Below are positions 26,002-33,728 of a stretch of DNA of 64,000 nucleotides, piece after piece. The notes under the pieces were generated by a model, which saw nothing but the letters and a program-made list of their open reading frames with translations, was not told the DNA's origin and made no database searches. This DNA comes from Bifidobacterium sp. ESL0704 (GTDB lineage: Bacteria > Actinomycetota > Actinomycetes > Actinomycetales > Bifidobacteriaceae): contig NZ_CP113929.1 of NCBI RefSeq assembly GCF_029392075.1, forward strand, positions 248,001 through 312,000, in the 5' to 3' direction. A program made the position numbers and the translations under genes. Positions within the stretch are counted from its first letter, which is position 1; every line of letters begins with the position of its first letter.

Positions 26002-26089
26002 TGCTGCTAACTGGTCATTGCTGGTGCAAAGTGGTCATTTGGAGGCGTAAAAATGACCACTTTGCACCAGCAATGACTACTTTGTGCCA
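26002..26089. repeat. Mirror-symmetric array of four 18-bp units, 20-bp period
   Basis: Two direct units (26002-26019 and 26022-26039, TGGTGCAAAGTGGTCATT in the better copy) are followed by two inverted units (26052-26069 and 26072-26089, AATGACCACTTTGCACCA). The inner pair forms a 27-bp perfect inverted repeat (26014-26040 with 26051-26077) with a 10-nt loop. The array lies in the tatD-kup gap and would fold into a very stable hairpin. Confidence 0.85.
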
Positions 26090-26204
26090 CTAAGTGGCTT
26101 TGAGTTGAATCATTTGCAGTGCGAGCGTTTCTGAACACGCCTGTGTGGGTGCAAAGGCGCAGTAAGGACGAGAGTCTTGATGAAAACAGGCGTCCTCCGC
26201 CCGC

Positions 26205-26270
26205 GATTTACCGGTAGGTGAAGTTGCGAAGGCGTCGCGTCGAACGACGAGGGCCGCGTACAGCGCCTAA
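26205..26270 (+). pseudogene. Decayed second copy of the tatD 3' end
   Basis: The 66 bp encode DLPVGEVAKASRRTTRAAYS, then Ala and a stop. They align without gaps to the last 22 codons of tatD (25909-25974), at about 73% nucleotide identity, and both end in a stop. No TatD sequence is visible upstream of the remnant. It marks an old duplication, or recombination with a second tatD allele, at this locus. The rest of 25975-26510 holds the repeat array and the kup upstream region. Confidence 0.75.
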
Positions 26271-26510
26271 AGCTTAGTTCCGACGATTTTTACGGTGATT
26301 TGGTGAAAAATACTTAATTCTCAATGTTTATATGGTCTGAGCGTAATTTTGAAGGTTGTCATACCGCTTTTATCCAAGGTGGGTTTTGGTTTATTGAGGT
26401 GACAAGGCTAAACTTGCGCTTTGGTTTATAAACGAGAGCGCCCGCAAGCCGGGCTTCGGGAAGAAAGTACACGCGGGAAGGCTTCGGCTTTCCGCTTTGG
26501 AGGGCAGGTC

Positions 26511-29246
26511 ATGGCGCAATCGCAGGATCGTGGGTCAAAGCAGCCTCAAAATCAAAGAATACGACGTCGAAACAACGACAAAGCCGATAATAATCACGAA
26601 AACAAGGGGTCCTTGGAAAAGAGAACCGCTCGCAAGCTGGAACGGGAGACCGACAAGGTGGGCAAAGCCGCCTCGAAGGCGCAGAAGGAAGCGGTTACCG
26701 CCGAGCAGAAAGCCCTCAGGGCCGAAAAACGTGCGGTAAGCGCAGAGAAGAAAGCGTTGCTTCGTGCTGATACCTTCACCAATGCCCCCAAGGTCGCGCG
26801 CGACACCTTGACCCGCGAAGAGCGCCAGGTCATCGCCAAACACGAGCAGGAGGAGCAGGAAGAGGCCAAGAAGCTGACCGAAGCCTCCGCACACGGCCCG
26901 ATCGGCCGCTGGTGGCGCAAGATGCAGTCCAGTCAGGACAAGGTCTCGCTCGGCATGGCCATCGTCGCGCTCGGCGTGGTCTACGGCGACATCGGCACAT
27001 CCCCGCTTTACACTTCGCAGACCTTCATCGCCGGTCAGGGCGGATTCGGCAATATCGATCGCCCTGCCATCCTTGGCCTGCTTTCTTTGGTATTCTGGTC
27101 GATTACGCTGATTACGACCGTCAAATACGTGCTGGTCGCCATGCGTATCGACAACAAGGGCGAGGGCGGCATTTTCGCGCTGTTCTCGTTGATTCGCCAC
27201 CACGGCAAATGGCTGGTGATTCCCGCAATGCTGGGCGGCGCGGCGTTTCTTGCGGATTCGGTGCTGACGCCGGCCGTCTCGATCTCCTCGGCAGTGGAAG
27301 GTCTTAAGACCATTCCGCTGTTCGAGCCGGTGTTCCGTGAAAACTCCAGCCTGACACTCGTGATCACCGTCGTGATCATCGTTATCCTTTTCTGTGTCCA
27401 ATCACGTGGCACCGAGCGCATCGGCAAGGTATTCGGCTCCGTGGTCATGGTCTGGTTCGCGTTCCTTGCGTTCACCGGCATCGTGAATATCAGCGGTGAC
27501 TGGAGTATCTTCGAAGCCATCAATCCGGTCTATGGCATCGAGTTCCTCTTTAGCAAGCACAACCTCGCCGGTCTGGCCATCATGGGCACGGTCTTCCTTT
27601 CGACCACCGGCGCCGAGGCGCTCTATTCCGATATGGGCCACGTCGGCCGTGGCAATATCTACTTCACCTGGCCCTTCATTTTCGTGGCGCTTGTCTTCAA
27701 TTACTTCGGACAGGGCGCGTGGATGTTGCGCAACCAGGGCAACACCGCACTCGGCAACGTCAACCCGTTCTTCGAGATGATGAACCCGAATGTCCGTTAT
27801 GTTGGCGTCATTCTTTCCGTTGCGGCCGGCGTCATCGCCTCGCAGGCTTTGATCACCGGAGCGTTCACGATGGTATCCGAGGCCACGGGCCTCAACTGGA
27901 TGCCGCATCTGCAGGTGCGCTACCCGGCCCGTACCCGTGGCCAGCTCTACATTCCTGTGGTCAACGTCGTGCTGTGCGTGGCGACGCTTTCGGTGCTGGC
28001 CCTGTTCAAGGATTCCGAGCATATTTCCGCCGCCTACGGTTTGGCGCTGACCGTCACGATGATTACCACGACGGTTCTCCTCACGGTTTATATCTGGTAC
28101 AAGCACCATCGCGTGCTCGCCGGGATTTTCTTCGTGGTGTTCATCGCCATCCAGACGCTGTTCTTCGTTGCCTCCATGGCGAAGTTCCTGCATGGCGGCT
28201 GGTTCACAATGCTCTTGACCGCGATGATTCTGCTGATCATGATCACGTGGAATGATGGCACGAAGATCGAACGCAGCCAGCGTCGGCATATGAAGCCGCG
28301 CGATTTCAAGCCCGCGCTCGCCAAGCTGCATGACGATTTCCGCATTCCCTATTTCGCCGACAACATCGTCTACCTGACCAGCGATTGGGAGATGCGCCGG
28401 CTTGACACCGATATCTTCTTCTCGATTTTCGCCGACCATCCCAAGCGTGCGCGCGCCTGGTGGGCGGTGTCGGTGGTCACGACCGACGAGCCGTTCACGC
28501 GTGAGTACTCGGTCGAGAATTTCGGCACGGATTATATCTTCCGCGTGCGAATCAGGCTTGGTTTCAAGGTTTCGCAGTCCATTCCGGCCTATATCCATCA
28601 GGTGATGCATGATTTGTCCGCTTCCGGCGAGTTGCCGGAGCAGAAGTCGGTCTATCCGAAGGTGGACGCCGATCCGGACATCGGCACCGTTCGTTACGTC
28701 TTGGTGCACAAGGCCCTGATGCCGGAGTCCAAGCTGACTGCTCGTGAAGCGCTGAGCCTGAAGATGAAGTACGCCATCCGTCATGTGGCCGGTTCGCCGG
28801 TCAAGTGGTTCGGCCTTGCTCCCTACAATCCGGTGGCCGAGGTGCAGCCGCTCTTCGTTTCCACCCGCCGACCCCCTCGCCTCAAGCGTGAGCCGTTGCG
28901 TTCCAACAGGCGTCGCGTCGAATCGCATGAGGCGAAGGTCAACCGCAAGGGCAAGGAGGGGACGGAACATACTCGTTGCAAGACCCGCGACGGTGTTGCA
29001 GGAGACGGTAAAAAGTCCGCTGGTACGATCGGCGTTGCCGAACTCGCCAAGGGTCGTAAAGGTCTCGGCAACCTTGCCAAATCCGTCAAGCTGCAGAAAA
29101 TGAAGGATGCGGAGAGCGCTTCGGGAACCGAGGAAGGCAAGGTCGCGGTTTCGTCCGAAGTCGGTGAGCGTCAAAAGGTCGATACCGGCGAACAGACCAC
29201 GGTCATGCCGCGTGCCGACATCAAGGGCGGCGGGGCAGGAAAGTAG
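26511..29246 (+). CDS. kup: Kup-type potassium transporter with long N- and C-terminal extensions
   Basis: KUP proteins are K+ uptake systems of the plasma membrane. The signature GVVYGDIGTSPLYT starts at residue 155 and is followed by about twelve helices and the cytosolic C-terminal domain (DNIVYLTSDWEMRRLDTDIF, VENFGTDYIFRVRIRLGF). The 911 residues are well above the usual 620-680. The extra length is a ~140-residue Lys/Glu/Ala-rich coiled-coil-like N-terminus and a ~130-residue basic, low-complexity C-terminus. ATG 26511 with GGAGGGCAGGTC upstream is chosen; the frame is open from 26421. A 17-bp perfect terminator stem follows. Confidence 0.9.
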   Translation: MAQSQDRGSKQPQNQRIRRRNNDKADNNHENKGSLEKRTARKLERETDKVGKAASKAQKEAVTAEQKALRAEKRAVSAEKKALLRADTFTNAPKVARDTLTREERQVIAKHEQEEQEEAKKLTEASAHGPIGRWWRKMQSSQDKVSLGMAIVALGVVYGDIGTSPLYTSQTFIAGQGGFGNIDRPAILGLLSLVFWSITLITTVKYVLVAMRIDNKGEGGIFALFSLIRHHGKWLVIPAMLGGAAFLADSVLTPAVSISSAVEGLKTIPLFEPVFRENSSLTLVITVVIIVILFCVQSRGTERIGKVFGSVVMVWFAFLAFTGIVNISGDWSIFEAINPVYGIEFLFSKHNLAGLAIMGTVFLSTTGAEALYSDMGHVGRGNIYFTWPFIFVALVFNYFGQGAWMLRNQGNTALGNVNPFFEMMNPNVRYVGVILSVAAGVIASQALITGAFTMVSEATGLNWMPHLQVRYPARTRGQLYIPVVNVVLCVATLSVLALFKDSEHISAAYGLALTVTMITTTVLLTVYIWYKHHRVLAGIFFVVFIAIQTLFFVASMAKFLHGGWFTMLLTAMILLIMITWNDGTKIERSQRRHMKPRDFKPALAKLHDDFRIPYFADNIVYLTSDWEMRRLDTDIFFSIFADHPKRARAWWAVSVVTTDEPFTREYSVENFGTDYIFRVRIRLGFKVSQSIPAYIHQVMHDLSASGELPEQKSVYPKVDADPDIGTVRYVLVHKALMPESKLTAREALSLKMKYAIRHVAGSPVKWFGLAPYNPVAEVQPLFVSTRRPPRLKREPLRSNRRRVESHEAKVNRKGKEGTEHTRCKTRDGVAGDGKKSAGTIGVAELAKGRKGLGNLAKSVKLQKMKDAESASGTEEGKVAVSSEVGERQKVDTGEQTTVMPRADIKGGGAGK

Positions 29247-29271
29247 CCTCAGCCGGTCAACGGGTATCAAC

Positions 29272-29318
29272 AATCGCAAGCGCGCCATTGGTCAAGTACT
29301 GATGGCGCGCTTGCGATT
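29272..29318 (+). terminator. Terminator hairpin after kup
   Basis: AATCGCAAGCGCGCCAT (29272-29288) pairs perfectly over 17 bp with 29302-29318, with a 13-nt loop. TTTC follows. This separates kup from the GH51 gene. Confidence 0.8.
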
Positions 29319-29372
29319 TCCTGCTAAAAGGCAGGGCATATGTATTTCGTAAGGATGCGTTATCATATTGCA

Positions 29373-29384
29373 TACAACGATGTA
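29373..29384. promoter_or_regulatory. LacI-type operator before GH51
   Basis: TACAACGATGTA is identical to the site at 13575-13586 and lies 20 bp before the GH51 start. It links this gene, about 16 kb away, to the arabinan cluster regulator. Confidence 0.75.
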
Positions 29385-29403
29385 AATATGTCTAAGGAGT
29401 AAC

Positions 29404-30948
29404 ATGAGTCAGGTGCCATCCGCTAACTGCGCACAGCTGATCGTCGACGACGATTTTGAGGTGGGAAAAGTCGATAAGCGACTGTTCGGTTCGTTTGTCG
29501 AGCATCTTGGTCGCTGCGTATACACAGGTATCTACGAGCCCGGGCACCCCACAGCCGATGCCGATGGATTCCGGCAAGATGTGATTGACCTCGTGCGCGA
29601 GCTTGGAGCGACCACCATCCGTTACCCGGGTGGCAACTTCGTCTCCGGCTATCGCTGGGAGGATGGCGTCGGCCCGAAAGATCAGCGTCCGCGCCGATTG
29701 GATATGGCTTGGCACTCCACCGAGACCAACCAGTTCGGCCTGCATGAGATGGCGAAGTGGCTTGAAAAGGCCGGCGGCAACGAGCTGATGGAGGCGGTGA
29801 ACCTCGGCACCCGCGGTCTTGAGGACGCGATGGATTTGCTGGAATACGCCAACATCCCTGGCGGCACGAAGCTTTCGGAGGAACGTCGCGCCAACGGTGC
29901 CGACAAGCCGTTCGATATTCGTATGTGGTGCTTGGGCAACGAGATGGACGGCCCGTGGCAGCTCGGCCACAAGTCGGCCGAGGACTACGGTACATTGGCC
30001 GCTTCGGTGGCTCGCGGCATGCGGCAGATGGATCCGGACGTCGAGCTGGTGGTCTGCGGCTCTTCGTCGCATAGCATGCCTACGTTCGGGGCTTGGGAAG
30101 AAACAGTGCTTTCCAAGTGCTATGACCTGGTCAACTTCGTTTCCTGCCACGCCTATTACCAGCCCCATGATGGCGATATGGCCAGTTTCCTGGCTTCCGG
30201 TGTTGATATGGACGGCTTCATTCATGACGTCGTCGCCGCCATCGATGCCACCAAGGCGAGGCTCAAGAGCAAGCACGACGTGTTCATCTCCTTCGACGAA
30301 TGGAATGTTTGGTATCAGGATGCCGAACCGAGCAAGAACCCTGAGGGCATCGGCAACTGGCCGGTCGCCCCGCATCTGCTTGAAGATATCTATTCCGTGG
30401 CGGATGCTGTGGTCTTTGGCGATTTGATGATCACGCTGCTGAAGAATGCGGACCATGTGCACGCGGCGAGCTTGGCCCAGCTGGTCAATGTCATCGCGCC
30501 GATTATGACAGAGCCCGGTGGCCCGGCATGGCGCCAGACCACGTTCTATCCGTTCTCCATCACCGCCGGTCTCGCCAAGGGCGGCACTGTGCTGGAGCCG
30601 AAGTTGGACTCCTCAAAGATTTCCACGCCGCAATATGGCGATGTTGATGGTGTCAACGCGGTGTCGGTGCGCGGTGTCGATGGCTCGGTGTCTGTTTTTG
30701 CGGTGAATCGTTCGCTCGATAAGCCAGCCGAGTTTGAAGTGCGGATTGACGAAGAGATGCGTGCCAAGTCCGATTTGAAGGTTACGGCGCAAACCCTGCA
30801 CGACGATGACATCAACGCCAAGAATACCCGCGATGATCAGAACCGTGTGACTCCGCAAGCCAATGAGACCGTTTCGTTCGATGCGCAATCCGGTAGTGTG
30901 AAGCTCACTTTGCCGCCGGTTTCATGGACGGCTATTCACGTGAAATGA
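29404..30948 (+). CDS. abfA: GH51 alpha-L-arabinofuranosidase
   Basis: GH51 enzymes release terminal alpha-L-arabinofuranose from arabino-oligosaccharides. The 514-residue protein shows the acid/base Glu180 in CLGNEMDGPW and the nucleophile Glu299 in SFDEWNVWY. Family blocks RYPGGNFVSGYRWEDGVGP and AQLVNVIAPI are also present, and an all-beta C-terminal domain follows. There is no signal peptide, so it is cytosolic and completes degradation of imported oligosaccharides. TAAGGAGTAAC precedes the start. A LacI-type operator lies 20 bp upstream, and a terminator hairpin follows, so it is a single-gene unit of the arabinan regulon. Confidence 0.95.
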   Translation: MSQVPSANCAQLIVDDDFEVGKVDKRLFGSFVEHLGRCVYTGIYEPGHPTADADGFRQDVIDLVRELGATTIRYPGGNFVSGYRWEDGVGPKDQRPRRLDMAWHSTETNQFGLHEMAKWLEKAGGNELMEAVNLGTRGLEDAMDLLEYANIPGGTKLSEERRANGADKPFDIRMWCLGNEMDGPWQLGHKSAEDYGTLAASVARGMRQMDPDVELVVCGSSSHSMPTFGAWEETVLSKCYDLVNFVSCHAYYQPHDGDMASFLASGVDMDGFIHDVVAAIDATKARLKSKHDVFISFDEWNVWYQDAEPSKNPEGIGNWPVAPHLLEDIYSVADAVVFGDLMITLLKNADHVHAASLAQLVNVIAPIMTEPGGPAWRQTTFYPFSITAGLAKGGTVLEPKLDSSKISTPQYGDVDGVNAVSVRGVDGSVSVFAVNRSLDKPAEFEVRIDEEMRAKSDLKVTAQTLHDDDINAKNTRDDQNRVTPQANETVSFDAQSGSVKLTLPPVSWTAIHVK

Positions 30949-30971
30949 CATAGCGATGTAACGATATCGAG

Positions 30972-31004
30972 TCGGCCGTCACTTTCATTCGAAGTGATGG
31001 CCGA
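30972..31004 (+). terminator. Rho-independent terminator after GH51
   Basis: TCGGCCGTCACTT (30972-30984) pairs with AAGTGATGGCCGA (30992-31004), with one G-T pair and a 7-nt loop, followed by TTTGTTT. Confidence 0.85.
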
Positions 31005-31101
31005 TTTGTTTCTGCCGTTGTGAATTTCAATAATACTGATTTTGGTTTCGCTGTGTCTGCTACCGGCGTGATAGTGACCGATGCTTCCTACAATGGAAGC
31101 C

Positions 31102-31974
31102 ATGACTGGATATATTCCTACGCTTGCTCAGACGGACGAGCTGCATCATACCATCGCGCCCTCCAAGGCCGCCTATGACCTGATCCATACCCATTGCGTC
31201 ATCATCGCCACGATCACCCGACAGCTGGTTCGGCGGCAGAACGCCCTGTTTGTGCGGCGCTGCACGCTGCCCAAAGACGCGCCGGAATTCGCCGGAAAGT
31301 ATCGGGATAGCGGTTCTGACGAAAGCGACAACGGTGAGATCAACACCAAGTCAGGCGGCAATAGTGACGGTGATGAAACGCATGTCACCCCTGCGCTGCT
31401 GGCTCAGAAACGCAATAACAATGATGCTCTGGGCGTCATCAAGGCAACTGTTCCGCCGAGCGATGGGGTGAACGGAGGCTTGGTGCCGCCTCGTCTGCTC
31501 GATGAGAACCTTGCGGTGGTAGGGGCCATGCTGCATGATATCGGCACCTACCTCGTGCTCAAACATGACGGTTCGGACGGCGAAAGGCTGCAATTCGACG
31601 GGCCGAATTATATCCTGCACGGGTTGCGCGGCTACGACTGGCTGATTGGTCAAGGCGTGGACGAGTCCATTGCGCAATTCGCGCGCAACCATACGGGCGT
31701 GGGGCTGACCCGTGAGCAGGTAGTGGCGCAGGGGCTTCCCTTGCCGCCGGCCGATTACGTGCCAATGAACCTGGAGCAGGAGGTGGTGATGGTAGCCGAC
31801 AAATACAACAGCAAGTCGATTCCGCCGCGCTTCCTTACCGCTGAGGCCTACGCTCGCAAGGCACGGCGCTTTGGGGCCGACAACGAGCGGGCGTGGCTGG
31901 ATCTCGTCAGGAAGTACGGCGTCCCGGACATTCCGGCGCTCGCCAAAAAGTTCGACATGAAGCTGGATGCGTAG
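31102..31974 (+). CDS. HD-domain protein
   Basis: This protein of 290 residues carries an HD metal-binding motif at His145-Asp146 (VGAMLHDIGTY), preceded by an early His region (LIHTHCVI) and followed by IAQFARNHTGVG, as in HD phosphohydrolases. Substrate is not known; nucleotides or cyclic dinucleotides are typical for the fold. Residues about 60-110 are a hydrophilic low-complexity insert (Ser/Asp/Gly/Asn) between the first helix and the HD core. ATG 31102 with GGAAG upstream is preferred; 31081 and 31096 are in-frame alternatives. It is convergent with the ABC-ATPase-like gene across a hairpin array. Confidence 0.75.
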   Translation: MTGYIPTLAQTDELHHTIAPSKAAYDLIHTHCVIIATITRQLVRRQNALFVRRCTLPKDAPEFAGKYRDSGSDESDNGEINTKSGGNSDGDETHVTPALLAQKRNNNDALGVIKATVPPSDGVNGGLVPPRLLDENLAVVGAMLHDIGTYLVLKHDGSDGERLQFDGPNYILHGLRGYDWLIGQGVDESIAQFARNHTGVGLTREQVVAQGLPLPPADYVPMNLEQEVVMVADKYNSKSIPPRFLTAEAYARKARRFGADNERAWLDLVRKYGVPDIPALAKKFDMKLDA

Positions 31975-32055
31975 CCGGTTTCCCGCGTTGATGTAGCCAA
32001 AAGCGCGAAAACAGCCCGGATTCCGTGCTTTCCATCGCACACTTATAGGGGTCTC

Positions 32056-32225
32056 GCGTTAAAAAGCAGAAGAAGCACGAAAGAATCCTGCTTATGAACG
32101 CATCAATAGGAGCGTTTGCGTTGAAAAGCAGAAAAAGTATCGGGAAAGTTTGCTTTTGGACGCGACTATAAAATGACTTGCGTTGAAAAGCAGGCTTTCC
32201 TATTGATTATTCTGCTTTTCAACGC
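32056..32225. repeat. Array of three 46-bp hairpins, exact 62-bp period
   Basis: Hairpins span 32056-32101, 32118-32163 and 32180-32225. Each opens with GCGTTGAAAAGCAG (first copy with one change) and closes with its inverse, with an 18-nt loop. Starts are exactly 62 bp apart. The third is perfect and extends to a 20-bp stem (TGACTTGCGTTGAAAAGCAG, 32174-32193 with 32212-32231). The array fills the gap between the convergent HD-domain and ABC-ATPase-like genes. Confidence 0.9.
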
Positions 32226-32282
32226 AAGTCACTTAAAACACTTGTGATACTGTATGCCGGCCGACTTGGGACGTGACTGGAT

Positions 32283-33728
32283 TCAGAGCGAATAGACCTT
32301 GTCGGCTTTGGCCTCGTAATCCGTTTCGCTGGAATATTCGTCTGTATCGGCAGTGGCGTCGGATTCTGTCGCTGTTTCGGTGTCGCTGCCATCATGGTCA
32401 TTGCCGGCCTCGGTGTCGCTGCCTGTATCAGTGTCGGTAGTAGTACCTTCGGCTATATCGTTACCGGTGCCCTCATCGGCCTGCGAGCCAAAGCCGGGAA
32501 CCAGAACGATGACGCAACGCTTCGGATCCTGAGCGTGCGCGATACGCGAAAGCAGATCGAGGATGGCCTCGCGGTCATTGGCCCCGAGCCCGCCGACCGG
32601 ATCGTCGGCGAGGATGACGGTGGCCTCGCAGCAGATGGCCCGCGCGATGGCCAGACGGCGTTGGTTGACCGGTTTGAGATCGGCTACCTTTACGCCCGTG
32701 GCCGCTTCGGCAAAATCGACATATTTCAATACATCGCGTGCCACTACGGGAATCGGCTTGAGGAACGTGCGTCCGGAGGCGCGCATGGTGAAGGTCAGAT
32801 TGGTCAGCGCATCAAGGTCGTCGCGCAGGCTGTAACGTTGGGTGATCAGGCCGATGCGGTGTCCGCGGATTTCGTTGGTTTCAAGCTCCAGAAGGCTCTG
32901 GCTTTTCACCATGACCTGGCCGCTATTCGGCCGATAGAATCCGGCGGCGACCTCCAGAAGCGTTCGTCGCTGCTCGTCATCGGCTCCGGTGATGGCGTAG
33001 AGCGATCCGGCGAAGAAGCCCCAATCGATATTGTCCAAGACGTTTCGTCCCGTCTTGTTGTTGGTGAAGGTGACATGATCGAGCGCGAAGGTCGGATTCG
33101 GCTTCAGCAGGATGTCGGCTTCGGCGATGGTCTCTTTGTCGAGGCGCGAGGAAAGCGCTGTGGCCGGTTCGACAACGGGGGACTTCGCAATGTGTGCGCT
33201 CAACTCGTTCTCAGCCTGGAGTGCCAGCCCGAGGGTTTCGTTGACTCGCTGCGCATTCGAGGTCGCTGCGCTGTCGGGAATGGCCTTGTCGTCGCTTTCG
33301 TTGGCTCGCTTGTCTGATTCGGCCGACTCTTCGCTGGTCGGTTGTTGAGTTGTAGCCTCAGTTGCGTTGCTGTCCGTGGTTGACGAAGGTTGGCTGGCAT
33401 CTTGATGAGAGTCGTGGTTGCCTGTCTTGGGGTCGGTGGAGTCCGATGTTGCTGCGGCAGCGCTTTCCCTACTGGCGTCATCGGAATTTCCGGATTCGTC
33501 ATGGTCGCGCTCGCCGTCCTTGTCGGAGGCGATAGCGTCAGGGCCCTGTCCGGAAGAGGCCAGCTCGCCGAGGTCAAGCGCGTTATCGTCATCGTCGAAG
33601 ATGACGTCATATTTGATCGTCGACGATGACGAGGCGTTGTTCGTGTCTTCGTCCTTGTTGTCAGGATTGTCGGGATTGTCCGGCTCGTAGTTTTTGGTTT
33701 CGTCTTTCGAATCGGTGTGCTTGCTCAT
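32283..33728 (-). CDS. Degenerate ABC ATPase-like protein with long acidic disordered tails
   Basis: The central ~200 residues have the ABC-ATPase layout (FALDHVTFTNNKTGRNVLDNI, GLITQRYSLRDDL, RRLAIARAI). Yet the Walker A at 248-256 reads GADDEQRRT with no GK[ST]; the signature is LKPVNQ instead of LSGGQ; and the Walker B end is Asp375-Asp376 where Glu is usual. It therefore probably does not hydrolyse ATP. About 200 N-terminal and 70 C-terminal residues are Asp/Ser/Thr/Glu-rich and look disordered. The start overlaps the stop of the upstream FtsX-like gene by 4 nt, so the pair is co-translated. A structural or regulatory role is inferred. Confidence 0.8.
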   Translation of the reverse strand: MSKHTDSKDETKNYEPDNPDNPDNKDEDTNNASSSSTIKYDVIFDDDDNALDLGELASSGQGPDAIASDKDGERDHDESGNSDDASRESAAAATSDSTDPKTGNHDSHQDASQPSSTTDSNATEATTQQPTSEESAESDKRANESDDKAIPDSAATSNAQRVNETLGLALQAENELSAHIAKSPVVEPATALSSRLDKETIAEADILLKPNPTFALDHVTFTNNKTGRNVLDNIDWGFFAGSLYAITGADDEQRRTLLEVAAGFYRPNSGQVMVKSQSLLELETNEIRGHRIGLITQRYSLRDDLDALTNLTFTMRASGRTFLKPIPVVARDVLKYVDFAEAATGVKVADLKPVNQRRLAIARAICCEATVILADDPVGGLGANDREAILDLLSRIAHAQDPKRCVIVLVPGFGSQADEGTGNDIAEGTTTDTDTGSDTEAGNDHDGSDTETATESDATADTDEYSSETDYEAKADKVYSL

